Origin: Limibacterium fermenti
GTDB taxonomy: Bacteria; Bacteroidota; Bacteroidia; Bacteroidales; Dysgonomonadaceae
Assembly: GCF_041902845.1 (NCBI RefSeq)
Contig: NZ_CP159486.1
Location: 4,030,001 to 4,094,000, forward strand
Direction of reading: 5' to 3'
Length of the DNA stretch: 64,000 nt
The notes beneath the pieces were generated by a model. The model saw nothing but the letters and a program-made list of their open reading frames with translations. It did not search any database and was not told where the DNA came from. This document shows positions 17,252 through 26,363 of the stretch, one piece after another. Made by a program: the position numbers and the translations under genes. The number at the start of each line of letters is the position of its first letter. Position 1 is the first letter of the stretch.

Positions 17252-17887
17252 TCAGAAAAAAGCCGATATGCCGACGAAGACTCCCGAGGGATAAGGCGAG
17301 TTGACATGCTGTATCAGGTCGTAGTTGAGCGTGATGTGCGAGGAACCTACCCGCAGTCCGCCGCCGACAACTAACGAAGGCACCCATCCCTGCGAACGGC
17401 TTCTCTCGCCGGTCGCTTCATCGGTGTAACCCGCCCACAGGTAATTGATTTCGGGTTGGGCGAAGAGGGTGAGGAATCGTACGGGATATACATAGCCGAA
17501 GATATTCGCTCCGAGCAAATGATTTTTATAAAGATAGGAGGATTGGTAAGAGTATCCGCGCGTTTTCATATAATAATATTTCATGCCGGCGCCGGCCATG
17601 AAATAATGGTTGAACTGATAACCCACCTGCGGGCCGATATTGAACACCGAGTAATTGCGGCTGAAGGAGAGTCCCAGCGTGGCGCCGATGCGCAAGTTTC
17701 CCCTGGGCTCTTCCGACTCGTCGTCGGGGGCAGGCTCTTCCGGGCGGTTAGCCGTTGCGATGCGATCTTTGCGCAGATGGATGTTGCGCTCGTCGTCGGC
17801 CGCCACGCGGATGGTGTCGTAGGTGATTACCTGCGCCGCAAGGGAGAAGGGTGCGATAAGGAGAAAAAGACCGATTATTTTGTTCAT
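17252..17887 (-). CDS. Outer membrane beta-barrel protein
   Basis: 211 residues from MNKIIGLFLLIAPFSLAAQV, a typical signal peptide; a 30-codon upstream extension of the frame crosses the promoter and is rejected. The mature part has alternating hydrophobic beta strands (LRIGATLGLSFSRNYSVFNI, VGYQFNHYFMAGAGMKYYYM) and ends in Phe (ISAFF), the C-terminal signature of outer membrane barrels. About eight strands are expected. Function unknown. Confidence 0.75.
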   Translation of the reverse strand: MNKIIGLFLLIAPFSLAAQVITYDTIRVAADDERNIHLRKDRIATANRPEEPAPDDESEEPRGNLRIGATLGLSFSRNYSVFNIGPQVGYQFNHYFMAGAGMKYYYMKTRGYSYQSSYLYKNHLLGANIFGYVYPVRFLTLFAQPEINYLWAGYTDEATGERSRSQGWVPSLVVGGGLRVGSSHITLNYDLIQHVNSPYPSGVFVGISAFF

Positions 17888-17916
17888 TCCGTTGGATAAA
17901 TGGGTTTGTATGACTG

Positions 17917-17924
17917 CAAAAATA
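17917..17924 (-). promoter_or_regulatory. Promoter -7 box for the barrel protein gene
   Basis: CAAAAATA reads TATTTTTG on the minus strand, 30 bases from the start codon. Confidence 0.5.
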
Positions 17925-17995
17925 GTAAAAAAAGTTGATACACGGAGGATGCCGGACGAGTCACAGTTACCCGTCACCTATTGTCTCTTTGTCCC

Positions 17996-18688
17996 TTAAG
18001 GGTCCCTCAAGTCCCCCTGTTCCCGTCTCCACCCCCGCAGCATCTCGCGTTTACCGGGCGGGCCGGGTAAGCGTTCCACGGCAAAACCGGCCGCTTGCAG
18101 CATGCGCCGGACACTTCCTTTGGCGCAATAAGTGGTGATGACGGCGCCTCCGGCACAAGCCTCATAAATTTTGTCGAACAGCGCTTGTGTCCAAACCCCG
18201 GGCTGCTTGTCGGGGGCGAAAGCATCAAAATACACCACGTCGAACAGTCCGTCGAAACAGAAACTGTCGGGTTTGCTGAAGTCCCATTGGCGCTTTTCGA
18301 GGACAAACGCGGGAGTGATCGCTTGTGCGCGATCCCAAGGCAAGGCGTGCAACTGTAGAAAATGATCGTTTCTATCGGGAGCGATTAATGAGGCAAAATT
18401 CAGTTTTCGGGCATCCTGTAACGAAAGCGGATACAATTCGAGCGAAGTGTAATGCGCCGTCTGCTGTCTTTTTTCCGTTTCGAGTAAGGTCAGGAAGGCA
18501 TTGAGTCCCGTTCCGAAGCCCACTTCCAATATCCGTACATGCGGCTTTTGGCACCGATGTAACGCGGCGTCGATATATACATGCCGGGCTTCCTGTAGGG
18601 CGCCGTGCGTGGAGTGATAGTGCTCGTCCAATGCCGGAACGTATAATGTGTGCGAGCCGTCTTCCGTTATCTCAAAATCGAATTTCAT
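17996..18688 (-). CDS. mnmD: tRNA 5-methylaminomethyl-2-thiouridine methyltransferase MnmD
   Basis: 230 residues, matching the methyltransferase half of E. coli MnmC without the oxidase half. SAM-binding VRILEVGFGTGLNAFLTLLE, catalytic-site VVYFDAFAPDKQPGVWT and late motif ITTYCAKGSVRRMLQAAGF are characteristic. Completes mnm5s2U34 in tRNA anticodons. The 3' end and the bases after it (17975-18030) show a GGGAC/AGACAA repeat pattern like the array at 50057. Confidence 0.93.
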   Translation of the reverse strand: MKFDFEITEDGSHTLYVPALDEHYHSTHGALQEARHVYIDAALHRCQKPHVRILEVGFGTGLNAFLTLLETEKRQQTAHYTSLELYPLSLQDARKLNFASLIAPDRNDHFLQLHALPWDRAQAITPAFVLEKRQWDFSKPDSFCFDGLFDVVYFDAFAPDKQPGVWTQALFDKIYEACAGGAVITTYCAKGSVRRMLQAAGFAVERLPGPPGKREMLRGWRREQGDLRDP

Positions 18689-18942
18689 TTGATTAAAATA
18701 CGAAGGAATTGTGAAGAAATAAACGATTTATTCTGAGTTATTCTTTTTCCATTTTCCTTCGTCCTGAATCTCGTCGATAGGGGCGCTATAAACATCGATT
18801 TACGCCTTGAGAAATAAAAAAATAACTTCGTCATTTCTGAAAACTTTATTTATTGAAAATACCTAAACGAAACAAAAGTATCAAATCTTTGTTTACTATT
18901 TTATCGAACGCTAAAAATTCTTACCTTCGCTTTAAAAAATAA
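18689..18942. other. Intergenic region between divergent mnmD and znuA
   Basis: 254 bases, AT-rich. TACCTTCG at 18917-18924 is a weak -7 candidate for znuA. I see no clear metalloregulator palindrome, though a Zur or Fur site would be expected here from the genes it controls. No reading frame or RNA gene is supported. Confidence 0.4.
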
Positions 18943-19854
18943 ATGAAGAAGACTACTTATATTCTTGTTATCGTTGTTTTGTTGTTGTCCGCCGGGTGCC
19001 GGCCGGGATCAAAAGCCGGGCAACACTCCTCCGGGGAGCGTGTGCTTACCGTGACCATCGAGCCGCAACGGTTTTTTCTGGAAAAGATTGTGGGGGATCG
19101 GTTTACCGTAAATACATTGATTCCCCCCGGCGCTAATCACGAAACCTACGAACCGGCGCCTTCGGTGATGACCGATTTGGGCAAGAGTTCCATCTACTTT
19201 AAAGTGGGAGCATTGGGTTTCGAGAACGCCTGGTCGGAGCGTTTGGGTAAAAATAATCCGGATGTAGCGGTGGTCAATTGCAGCGAAGGCATCGAGGCGA
19301 TAGAAGATGCGCATAGCGATCATGATCATCATTCGCACGAAGGACATGCCCATTCGCATAGTGAAGGCATCGATCCGCACGTGTGGACATCACCGTCGGC
19401 TGTGCGCATATTTACAGCCAATATGTATAAGGCGGTGGTCGAGGCGGATCCCGAAAACGAAGCCTTTTATAAAGCGAACTTCGACTCGCTGACCCGGCGT
19501 ATAGACCGTACCGACAGCCTTATCCGAGACTTGTTGCAGGACATTCCTTCACGCGGATTTGTCATTTATCATCCCGCGCTCGGTTATTTTGCCCGAGACT
19601 ACGGGTTACATCAATACAGCATTGAGTTTGAAGGCAAAAACCCGTCGCCTCGTCAACTCAAAGAACTGGTCGACATCGCTCACGCCGAAAACATCCATAT
19701 CGTGTTTATCGAAAAGGGATACGATACGAAGAACGCCGAAGTGATGGCGAAGGAAATCGGAGCGCGCACGTATACCATCGATCCGTTGTCGTATGACTGG
19801 GACGGCGAGTTGCTGCGCATTGCCCGTATTTTAGCCGGAAAAAACAATGAATAA
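18943..19854 (+). CDS. znuA: Zinc/manganese ABC transporter substrate-binding lipoprotein
   Basis: 303 residues. Signal peptide with lipobox LLSAGC (Cys about 19), then a cluster A-I metal-binding fold: GANHETYEPAPSVM supplies one metal His, and a His/Asp-rich loop (about 125-145, many H/D/E/S) lies before IDPHVWTSP. The His-rich loop is typical of zinc-specific ZnuA rather than manganese proteins. The C-terminus ends in ARILAGKNNE. Overlaps znuC by 8 bases, so translation is coupled. Confidence 0.92.
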   Translation: MKKTTYILVIVVLLLSAGCRPGSKAGQHSSGERVLTVTIEPQRFFLEKIVGDRFTVNTLIPPGANHETYEPAPSVMTDLGKSSIYFKVGALGFENAWSERLGKNNPDVAVVNCSEGIEAIEDAHSDHDHHSHEGHAHSHSEGIDPHVWTSPSAVRIFTANMYKAVVEADPENEAFYKANFDSLTRRIDRTDSLIRDLLQDIPSRGFVIYHPALGYFARDYGLHQYSIEFEGKNPSPRQLKELVDIAHAENIHIVFIEKGYDTKNAEVMAKEIGARTYTIDPLSYDWDGELLRIARILAGKNNE

Positions 19855-20632
19855 ATTACTCGAAATACAAAACCTGACGGTTGGATACGACGCTAAGCCC
19901 GAAGTCTTGAAGGGGGTGTCGCTGTCGGTGTACGAACGCGATTTCCTCGGCATTATCGGTCCGAACGGCGGCGGTAAAACGACCTTGCTCAAAACGATTC
20001 TCGGATTGATTAAACCGTCGGTCGGAACCATTACCTTTTTCGACGAAGGCAGGTCCGTCCCCGACATCAATATCGGGTATCTGCCGCAGATAAACCAAAT
20101 CGATAAAAAGTTTCCCATATCGGTCTCCCAAGTCATCCTTTCGGGACTTACCCCGTCGGGCAGGCTTTTCAAACGCTATACCCTCGCAGATCGGGAGCAG
20201 GTAAAGCGGGTGGCCGGGCAACTCGGCATCGAACCCTTGCTCGACAAGCCGATAGGAGAACTCTCGGGCGGGCAATTGCAACGGGTACTGCTGGGTCGGG
20301 CTATTATCGACAATCCGAAATTGATTATCCTCGACGAGCCGAGTTCGTATGTCGACAAACTCTTCGAAACCAACTTCTACAAACTGCTCGGCGAGCTTAA
20401 TAAAGAGATTGCCATTATTCTTGTTTCGCACGATGTGGGCACGGTGCTTTCGATGGTAAAGAATATCGCCTGCGTCAATGAGGGCTTGCATTATCACTCC
20501 GGTGCCGATATTTCCAACGAATGGTTGCTGGCGGCTTACGATTCGTGCCCCGTTGAGATTCTCGGGCACGGCTCGCTTCCGCACCGGGTGGTGCTGGATC
20601 ATACCGTAGATGCGAACTCTAAAAAAGCATGA
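19847..20632 (+). CDS. znuC: Metal ABC transporter ATP-binding protein
   Basis: 261 residues. Walker A GPNGGGKTTLLK, signature LSGGQLQRVLLGRA, Walker B LIILDEPSSYVD, H-loop VSHDVG. Energises zinc uptake with ZnuA. Unusually, no permease gene (znuB) follows; the next gene encodes a DUF456 protein. The permease must be elsewhere in the genome, or another membrane protein serves. Confidence 0.92.
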   Translation: MNKLLEIQNLTVGYDAKPEVLKGVSLSVYERDFLGIIGPNGGGKTTLLKTILGLIKPSVGTITFFDEGRSVPDINIGYLPQINQIDKKFPISVSQVILSGLTPSGRLFKRYTLADREQVKRVAGQLGIEPLLDKPIGELSGGQLQRVLLGRAIIDNPKLIILDEPSSYVDKLFETNFYKLLGELNKEIAIILVSHDVGTVLSMVKNIACVNEGLHYHSGADISNEWLLAAYDSCPVEILGHGSLPHRVVLDHTVDANSKKA

Positions 20633-20639
20633 CGATACG

Positions 20640-21122
20640 ATGGCGGATGTAGTGTGGATTATTTTGGCAGCAGTTTTAGTGATTATCGGTTCTGTGGGCA
20701 CCGTGGCGCCCGTATTGCCGGGGGTGCCGGTGTCGTGGTTGGGATTGTTGCTGCTTAAGTTTGCACCGTCGGTGAAAGACGAACTGTCGTGGACGACGAT
20801 CGTTGTATTAGGCATCGTGACACTCATTGTGAGTTTGCTCGATAACTACTTGCCGGTGTGGGGAACGCAGAAGATGGGCGGAAACAAACAGGTCGTTTGG
20901 GGCACGGCGGCGGGGTTGCTGATCGGCTTCTTTTTCGGCCCTCTCGGAATCATTCTGGGGCCTTTTGTCGGCGCCTTGGCAGGGAGCCTTTTGTCGGGTA
21001 ATAAGATAAAAGCGGCTTTCAAACAAGCTTCCGGCGCATTTGTCGGCTATATCCTCGGACTGATAGCGAAACTGGTTACCGCCGGATTCATTATTTTCTT
21101 TTTTATAAAAGCGTTGATGTAA
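20640..21122 (+). CDS. DUF456 membrane protein
   Basis: 160 residues from MADVVWIILAAVLV; an upstream in-frame ATG overlapping znuC is less likely. Four or five Gly-rich hydrophobic segments: about 3-35, 45-70, 80-125 and 135-160. The pattern VGTVAPVLPGVPVSWLGLL and GLLIGFFFGPLGIILGPFVGALAGSLL fits DUF456. Function unknown. Being next to znuAC hints at a link to metal transport, but the family is too small to be a normal ABC permease. Confidence 0.8.
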   Translation: MADVVWIILAAVLVIIGSVGTVAPVLPGVPVSWLGLLLLKFAPSVKDELSWTTIVVLGIVTLIVSLLDNYLPVWGTQKMGGNKQVVWGTAAGLLIGFFFGPLGIILGPFVGALAGSLLSGNKIKAAFKQASGAFVGYILGLIAKLVTAGFIIFFFIKALM

Positions 21123-21169
21123 TAGAAAGCGTATGTAGCTGTGTTACTTTATGGGATTCTTTTTAAGTT

Positions 21170-21466
21170 TTAGAGTCTGTCAATACTTGTTTTTGGATTT
21201 CTTTTGGAGTGAAGTACTGCGTGGATGAAAATCGTTTGTTCTTCAATGGTGTAATAAATGTCGTAAGGGAACTTACGGGTAAAAGCAACTCTTGCTTCGC
21301 CATATCTTTTTTGATATTGTAATGGATGCTCTTCAATGGATGTCAAACAATCTTCGATACTTTCGGTTAATTCTTCCGCTAATTGAAGAGTATGCTCTGC
21401 ATACCATTCGATCGCTTCGGTGATATCTTGTTCGGCTAAAGATTTTACAATCACTTTATATACCAT
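21170..21466 (-). CDS. RelE/ParE-family toxin
   Basis: 98 residues with the ParE-like order: helix AEQDITEAIEWYAEHT, then IEEHPLQYQKRYGEARVAFTRKFPYDIYYTIEEQTIFIHAVLHSKRNP. The tail strand with FPYDIYY and the HSKRNP end is characteristic. ParE members poison gyrase, RelE members cleave mRNA; which applies is not decidable here. Its start overlaps the upstream antitoxin gene by 11 bases, as usual in such operons. Confidence 0.85.
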   Translation of the reverse strand: MVYKVIVKSLAEQDITEAIEWYAEHTLQLAEELTESIEDCLTSIEEHPLQYQKRYGEARVAFTRKFPYDIYYTIEEQTIFIHAVLHSKRNPKTSIDRL

Positions 21467-21701
21467 ACCTATCTTTTAAGGTTGTTTTTATTTCCTGCCA
21501 GCTTTTTCCGTCGGAGGGATTCTCCTTATGGTATTCTAACCGTTGGCTCAATATTTTTTCGTAATCCGAATCCGGTTCATTTATATCGTTTTCATCCGGA
21601 TCATAACTATCGGCGAGTGCATTCATCATACGTAACAACCGATGATCTGCCGATCCGATTCGTTTAATGAGATGTTTTCTTAATTCTGCGGTTGTTCTCA
21701 T
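21456..21701 (-). CDS. Antitoxin of the RelE/ParE pair
   Basis: 81 residues, acidic in the middle (DPDENDINEPDSDYEKI) and helical at the N-terminus (TAELRKHLIKRIGSADHRLLRMMNALAD), which resembles small addiction-module antitoxins of Bacteroidetes. First gene of a two-gene operon; probably binds and neutralises the toxin and may repress the promoter near 21705-21735. Confidence 0.75.
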   Translation of the reverse strand: MRTTAELRKHLIKRIGSADHRLLRMMNALADSYDPDENDINEPDSDYEKILSQRLEYHKENPSDGKSWQEIKTTLKDRYGI

Positions 21702-21737
21702 CTTTTTTCCATTAAAATAGTTGTGAAATTATTTTGA

Positions 21738-21838
21738 AAAGAGGCTGTCTCAAAAGTAAAAATAGGGAATATTCTTTTTAATTTACAATCCGTTACTTTC
21801 ACTCTTTTAATAATAACAATTTTTGAGACAGCCTCTTC
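21738..21838. mobile_element. MITE-like inverted repeat, about 100 bp
   Basis: GAGGCTGTCTCAAAA at the left end and TTTTGAGACAGCCTC at the right are perfect complements around about 65 AT-rich bases. Ends of this type are common on Bacteroidetes insertion sequences. It has no gene, lies between the toxin-antitoxin pair and fumC, and may serve as a terminator for fumC. Confidence 0.6.
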
Positions 21839-21847
21839 TCTATGAAA

Positions 21848-23245
21848 TCAATCCAACGATTTGGTCATATCTTCCGGACGTACCCATTTGTCGAAATCTT
21901 CCGCCGAAACATATCCCAATCGGACGGCTTCTTCTTTCAGCGTGGTTCCGTTTTTGTGAGCCGCATTGGCGATTTCGGCCGCTTTGTAATAGCCGATCTT
22001 CGGATTCAACGCCGTCACCAACATCAATGAGTTATTCACCAATTCCTTGATGCGTGGCTTGTTGGGCTCGATGCCCGATACGCAGTGAATGTCGAACGAT
22101 ACGGCTGCATCACCCAGCAGTTGGGCGCTTTGCAGGAAGTTTGCCGCCATAACCGGTTTGAAGACATTCAATTCAAAATGTCCCTGCATACCCCCTACGG
22201 CAATCGCTACGTCGTTTCCGACGACTTGCGCGCAGACCATGGTTAATGCTTCGCATTGGGTCGGATTCACCTTTCCCGGCATGATCGAAGAGCCCGGTTC
22301 GTTGGCGGGGATAATGATTTCGCCGATGCCGCTACGCGGGCCGGAAGCCAGCAAGCGGATGTCGTTGGCTATTTTGTTGAGCGAAACGGCCACTTGTTTC
22401 AACGCTCCGTGCGTTTCCACGATAGCGTCGTGAGCAGCCAACGCCTCGAATTTGTTTTTTGCCGTCACAAAAGGAAGGCCGGTAAATTCGGCGATATGTT
22501 TAGCGACCACCACATCATAGTTTTTCGGCGTATTCAAGCCGGTTCCTACGGCCGTACCTCCAAGAGCCAGTTCGGCAAGATGCGGCAACGTATTCTCGAT
22601 CGCCTTGATGCCATGTTCCACTTGAGCGGCATATCCGCTGAATTCCTGACCCAGCGTCAGAGGAGTTGCGTCCATCAGGTGCGTGCGGCCGATTTTCACT
22701 ACATCCTTCATTTCTTCCGATTTCGCGGCGAGCGCTTTATGCAATTGGCGCAATCCCGCGAGGGTTACTTCCACCACTTTTTTATAGCAGGCAATGTGCA
22801 TGCCGGTGGGGAACGTGTCGTTTGACGATTGAGATTTGTTCACGTCATCGTTGGGCTGCAAGGTCTTTTCGCCTTCGCCGATTTTTTTTCCTGCCAGTTG
22901 ATGAGCGCGGTTGGCGATCACTTCGTTCACGTTCATGTTGCTTTGCGTTCCCGATCCGGTTTGCCAGATAACCAACGGAAATTGCTCATCGAGTTTACCT
23001 TCGAGAATTTCATCGCATACCCGGGCGATGAGGTCGCGTTTTTCTTGCGATAATACCCCCAGTTCGTGGTTAGCATACGCCGCGCCCTTTTTCAGATACG
23101 CAAATCCGTAAATGATTTCAATCGGCATGGAAGCCGGAGCCCCGATCTTGAAATTGTTGCGTGAACGTTCGGTTTGCGCCCCCCAAAGCTTGTCGGCGGG
23201 AACCTTCACTTCACCCATCGTGTCTTTTTCGATTCTGTACGTCAT
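21848..23245 (-). CDS. fumC: Class II fumarate hydratase
   Basis: 465 residues, the normal length. Signature GSSIMPGKVNPTQCE (about 320), TGSGTQSNMNVNEVIANRA and SSNDTFPTGMHIA are those of class II fumarases; the asparagine after NMNVNE helps separate it from aspartase. Interconverts fumarate and malate without an Fe-S cluster. Single gene with a leader of about 120 bases. Confidence 0.95.
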   Translation of the reverse strand: MTYRIEKDTMGEVKVPADKLWGAQTERSRNNFKIGAPASMPIEIIYGFAYLKKGAAYANHELGVLSQEKRDLIARVCDEILEGKLDEQFPLVIWQTGSGTQSNMNVNEVIANRAHQLAGKKIGEGEKTLQPNDDVNKSQSSNDTFPTGMHIACYKKVVEVTLAGLRQLHKALAAKSEEMKDVVKIGRTHLMDATPLTLGQEFSGYAAQVEHGIKAIENTLPHLAELALGGTAVGTGLNTPKNYDVVVAKHIAEFTGLPFVTAKNKFEALAAHDAIVETHGALKQVAVSLNKIANDIRLLASGPRSGIGEIIIPANEPGSSIMPGKVNPTQCEALTMVCAQVVGNDVAIAVGGMQGHFELNVFKPVMAANFLQSAQLLGDAAVSFDIHCVSGIEPNKPRIKELVNNSLMLVTALNPKIGYYKAAEIANAAHKNGTTLKEEAVRLGYVSAEDFDKWVRPEDMTKSLD

Positions 23246-23371
23246 AATCCGTTATTTTTAAATATATTGAAAATTTTTTGTGTACGCTACTCTTTTGCGT
23301 CCGTTGTTCAAAAATGGTGTTCCGGAGATCGAAAACCATTATTTTTCCTTTACGCGATACCGGAACGCTCA

Positions 23372-23379
23372 CAAAAATA
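23372..23379 (-). promoter_or_regulatory. Promoter -7 box for fumC
   Basis: CAAAAATA reads TATTTTTG on the minus strand, about 127 bases from the fumC start. Confidence 0.4.
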
Positions 23380-23440
23380 CAAAGAAAAAGCCTGATCGGG
23401 AAACACACGGTAATAAAAACTTGAAAGAATATCGTACAAT

Positions 23441-23545
23441 CGAGGGCGTCGCCCGGAGACTTTGCCGAGGGTATCGCTCCTTCTTTTACTGAGGCCCTTG
23501 CCTGGAGCCGCATCTTCGGTCGGCAACGTCCCCGGAGAAGATATA
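23441..23545. repeat. REP-like palindromic cluster
   Basis: Two degenerate copies of the GAGGGTATCGCT...CGTCCCCGG motif, also seen at 161-192 and 54762-54792, lie between fumC and feoAB. They are GC-rich in an AT-rich spacer. Confidence 0.35.
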
Positions 23546-23611
23546 AAAACGTAATTTAAAATGAGTATAAATAATGCGGGAGGAAAAGATGCTTTTCACA
23601 CCAAAAAATAC

Positions 23612-23619
23612 TACCTTTG
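23612..23619 (+). promoter_or_regulatory. Promoter -7 box for feoAB
   Basis: TACCTTTG, 35 bases before the feoAB ATG. Confidence 0.6.
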
Positions 23620-23653
23620 CAGTTTGCATATCAAAAATTGATTTTGAAAATTC

Positions 23654-26146
23654 ATGCGCCTTTCAGAACTACAAACAGGACAAAGAGCATATATCACTAA
23701 AATAAACGGTAGCGGAGCTTTCCGTAAACGTATTCTTGAGATGGGATTTGTGCGCGGGCAGGAAGTGAAATCGATCCTCAACGCGCCGTTGAAAGATCCG
23801 ATAAAGTACGGCATTATGGATTATGAGGTGTCGTTGCGCCGGAGTGAAGCCGTATTGGTGGAGATTTCTTACTTGAAGGAAGACACGCTTCGCTCTGAGT
23901 CCGATTTGCCCGAAGACGACAATAAGCCGCCTTTACCGGATGTAAGTCATGCAACCCCCCGCCATGCGGTTCCTTTGCGGAAAACCGATCCTAAAACCAT
24001 TCACGTGGCGCTTGTCGGCAATCCGAATGCGGGAAAAACGTCTATTTTCAATCTGGCCTCCGGAAGCCATGAACATGTGGGGAATTACGGCGGAGTGACG
24101 GTCGATTTGAAAGAAGGAACCCTTAAACATAAGGGATATACCTTCCGGCTGATCGATTTGCCGGGCACGTATTCTTTGTCGGCTTATTCCCCCGAAGAAT
24201 TGTATGTGCGGAAATATATCTTCGAAGAAAAGCCCGATGTGATTATCAATGTCGTTTCCGCTTCGGCCGTGGAACGGAATTTATATCTCACCACGGAATT
24301 GATCGAGTTGGAGACGCCGATGGTGGTCGCGCTGAATATGTTTGACGAGCTCGAAAAAAGCGGGCGCAAGTTCGACTATAAAAAGCTTTCGGCCATGCTC
24401 AATGTACCCATGATTCCCACTGTCGGGACAAAAGGCGTGGGTATTCCGCAGTTGCTTGAGGCGGTTATCGACCTGCATCAATCCGAAAAAAACGTTCCCC
24501 GGGAGAGTGTGAAGGTTCCCTACGGGAGAGTCTTGGAAAAATCTATCGGCGTTATGGAGCGGGAATTGCAGGAGGTCGATTTGGAACAGTTACACATGCC
24601 CAAGCGATATACGTGCGTCAAGTTATTGGAGGGAGACAAAGATGTAGAACAGGCGATCGCTGATTTGCCGAAATATGCCGGTATCGTTTCCCGGAGAGAT
24701 AAGGAACGTAGTTACATCGAAAAACTGTTGAAAGAGGATCCCGAATCGGCGTTCACCAATGCGCGTTACGGATTTATTGCGGGGGCGTTGAAAGAGACGT
24801 TGGGCGCCCGGATTCATTTTTCGCTTACAACGACGAAACTCGATGCGATATTTGCCCATAAGTATTTGGGGTTGCCGTTGTTTTTCCTGTTTTTGTGGAT
24901 TACTTTTGAAGCGACATTCCGTTTGGGACAGTACCCGATGGACTGGATTGAATGGCTGGTTGCTCAATTGGGGAATCTGCTTCGCAACGGGATGGCCGAT
25001 GGGCCGTTGAAAGATTTGTTGGTCGACGGCATCATCGGTGGTGTGGGGAGTGTGATTGTTTTTCTGCCCAATATCATTATCCTCTATGCGTTTATCTCTT
25101 TTATGGAGGATTCGGGATACATGGCCCGAGCGGCCTTCATTATGGATAAACTCATGCATGCCATTGGGTTGCACGGGAAGTCTTTCATCCCGATGATCAT
25201 GGGCTTCGGGTGCAATGTGCCGGCCATCATGGCGACACGAACCATAGAAAGCCGCAATAGCCGGATGATTACGATGTTGATTGTGCCCTTCATGTCGTGC
25301 AGCGCCCGGTTGCCGGTCTATATTTTGTTTGTGAGTGCATTCTTTCCGCGAAACGGCAGCTTTATTTTATTGGGATTGTATGCGGCCGGCATCTTAGTAG
25401 CCGTCCTTACGGCATTGCTGCTGCGGAAAAAAATATTTACGGAAGAAGATACGCCGTTTGTCATGGAACTTCCTCCTTATCGCAAGCCGACGTTCAAATC
25501 GGTTATTATTCACATGTGGGACCGCTCGAAGCATTACCTGCAAAAGATGGGAGGCCCGATATTGATTGCTTCCGTCATTATTTGGTTCTTAGGCTATTTT
25601 CCTCAAAATGAAAATCGCGATAAGGCGTTTGATCAGCAAATCGAGCAGATCGAATCTCGGGTTGCGCAAGGGCAAATCGATGAGGGGGAGAGAGAGAGTC
25701 TGGTTTCCGATATTGAGTACGTGCGCAATATGGAGCATCAGGAAAATTCGTATATCGGCAAGATTGGCAAGGCCATCGAACCGGTGATGCGTCCGCTCGG
25801 ATTCGATTGGAAGATATCGGTGAGTTTGCTTTCGGGCATGGCGGCCAAAGAGATTGTCATCAGCACCATGGGAGTATTGTACACGGGCGATAGTGAAAAT
25901 CAGGAGTCGTTGCAGACACGGCTTTCCTCGGAAAGATATGCCGATGGCTCGCCGGTGTTTACGCCGTTGGTGGTCGCCGGATTTTTATTGTTCGTACTGA
26001 TTTATTTTCCCTGTATTGCGACGGTCGTGGCCATCAAGGAGGAAGCGCATTCATGGAAATGGGCGTTGTTCAGCGTGCTTTACTCGACCGGTTTGGCGTG
26101 GTTGGTTGCTTTTGCCGTATTTCAAATAGGGCAGTTTTTTATGTAA
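23654..26146 (+). CDS. feoB: Fused FeoA-FeoB ferrous iron transporter
   Basis: 830 residues. FeoA-like SH3 domain at about 1-75 (MRLSELQTGQRAYITKI... FRKRILEMGFVRGQEV) is fused to FeoB. The G domain has GNPNAGKTS (G1), DLPGTYSL (G3) and NMFD (G4). The membrane part carries two Gate motifs, with the Cys-containing GFGCNVPAIMATRTIES and FMSCSARLPVYILF, then GMAAKEIVISTMGVLY. GTP-dependent Fe2+ uptake across the inner membrane. The FeoA fusion is common in Bacteroidetes. Followed after 37 bases by a small FeoB-associated protein. Confidence 0.96.
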   Translation: MRLSELQTGQRAYITKINGSGAFRKRILEMGFVRGQEVKSILNAPLKDPIKYGIMDYEVSLRRSEAVLVEISYLKEDTLRSESDLPEDDNKPPLPDVSHATPRHAVPLRKTDPKTIHVALVGNPNAGKTSIFNLASGSHEHVGNYGGVTVDLKEGTLKHKGYTFRLIDLPGTYSLSAYSPEELYVRKYIFEEKPDVIINVVSASAVERNLYLTTELIELETPMVVALNMFDELEKSGRKFDYKKLSAMLNVPMIPTVGTKGVGIPQLLEAVIDLHQSEKNVPRESVKVPYGRVLEKSIGVMERELQEVDLEQLHMPKRYTCVKLLEGDKDVEQAIADLPKYAGIVSRRDKERSYIEKLLKEDPESAFTNARYGFIAGALKETLGARIHFSLTTTKLDAIFAHKYLGLPLFFLFLWITFEATFRLGQYPMDWIEWLVAQLGNLLRNGMADGPLKDLLVDGIIGGVGSVIVFLPNIIILYAFISFMEDSGYMARAAFIMDKLMHAIGLHGKSFIPMIMGFGCNVPAIMATRTIESRNSRMITMLIVPFMSCSARLPVYILFVSAFFPRNGSFILLGLYAAGILVAVLTALLLRKKIFTEEDTPFVMELPPYRKPTFKSVIIHMWDRSKHYLQKMGGPILIASVIIWFLGYFPQNENRDKAFDQQIEQIESRVAQGQIDEGERESLVSDIEYVRNMEHQENSYIGKIGKAIEPVMRPLGFDWKISVSLLSGMAAKEIVISTMGVLYTGDSENQESLQTRLSSERYADGSPVFTPLVVAGFLLFVLIYFPCIATVVAIKEEAHSWKWALFSVLYSTGLAWLVAFAVFQIGQFFM

Positions 26147-26183
26147 AAGAAGAACATTTATCCTTTTAACGTGTTTTGAAAAT

Positions 26184-26363
26184 ATGAATATACAATGGAT
26201 AGTGGTTGGCCTGATTGGCCTCGCAGTCGTGGCTAAGGTCGGATACGAAATTTATAAGTTTTTCTTTGTCAAGAGGGATGACTCTTCTTATTGCGGCGGA
26301 TGCCCCAGTTGCGGAGAGGTGAAGAAAGAGTTACGCTCACCGGCACATCATGAAAGCAGGTGA
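26184..26363 (+). CDS. FeoB-associated Cys-rich membrane protein
   Basis: 59 residues, too short for routine gene calls. One membrane helix (about 4-20), then YKFFFVKRDDSSYCGGCPSCG with a CxxCxxC cluster, as in the FeoB-associated Cys-rich family. Thought to assist FeoB, perhaps in the way FeoC does. Co-directional with feoAB. Its last 16 bases overlap the 3' end of the convergent response regulator gene. Confidence 0.88.
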   Translation: MNIQWIVVGLIGLAVVAKVGYEIYKFFFVKRDDSSYCGGCPSCGEVKKELRSPAHHESR

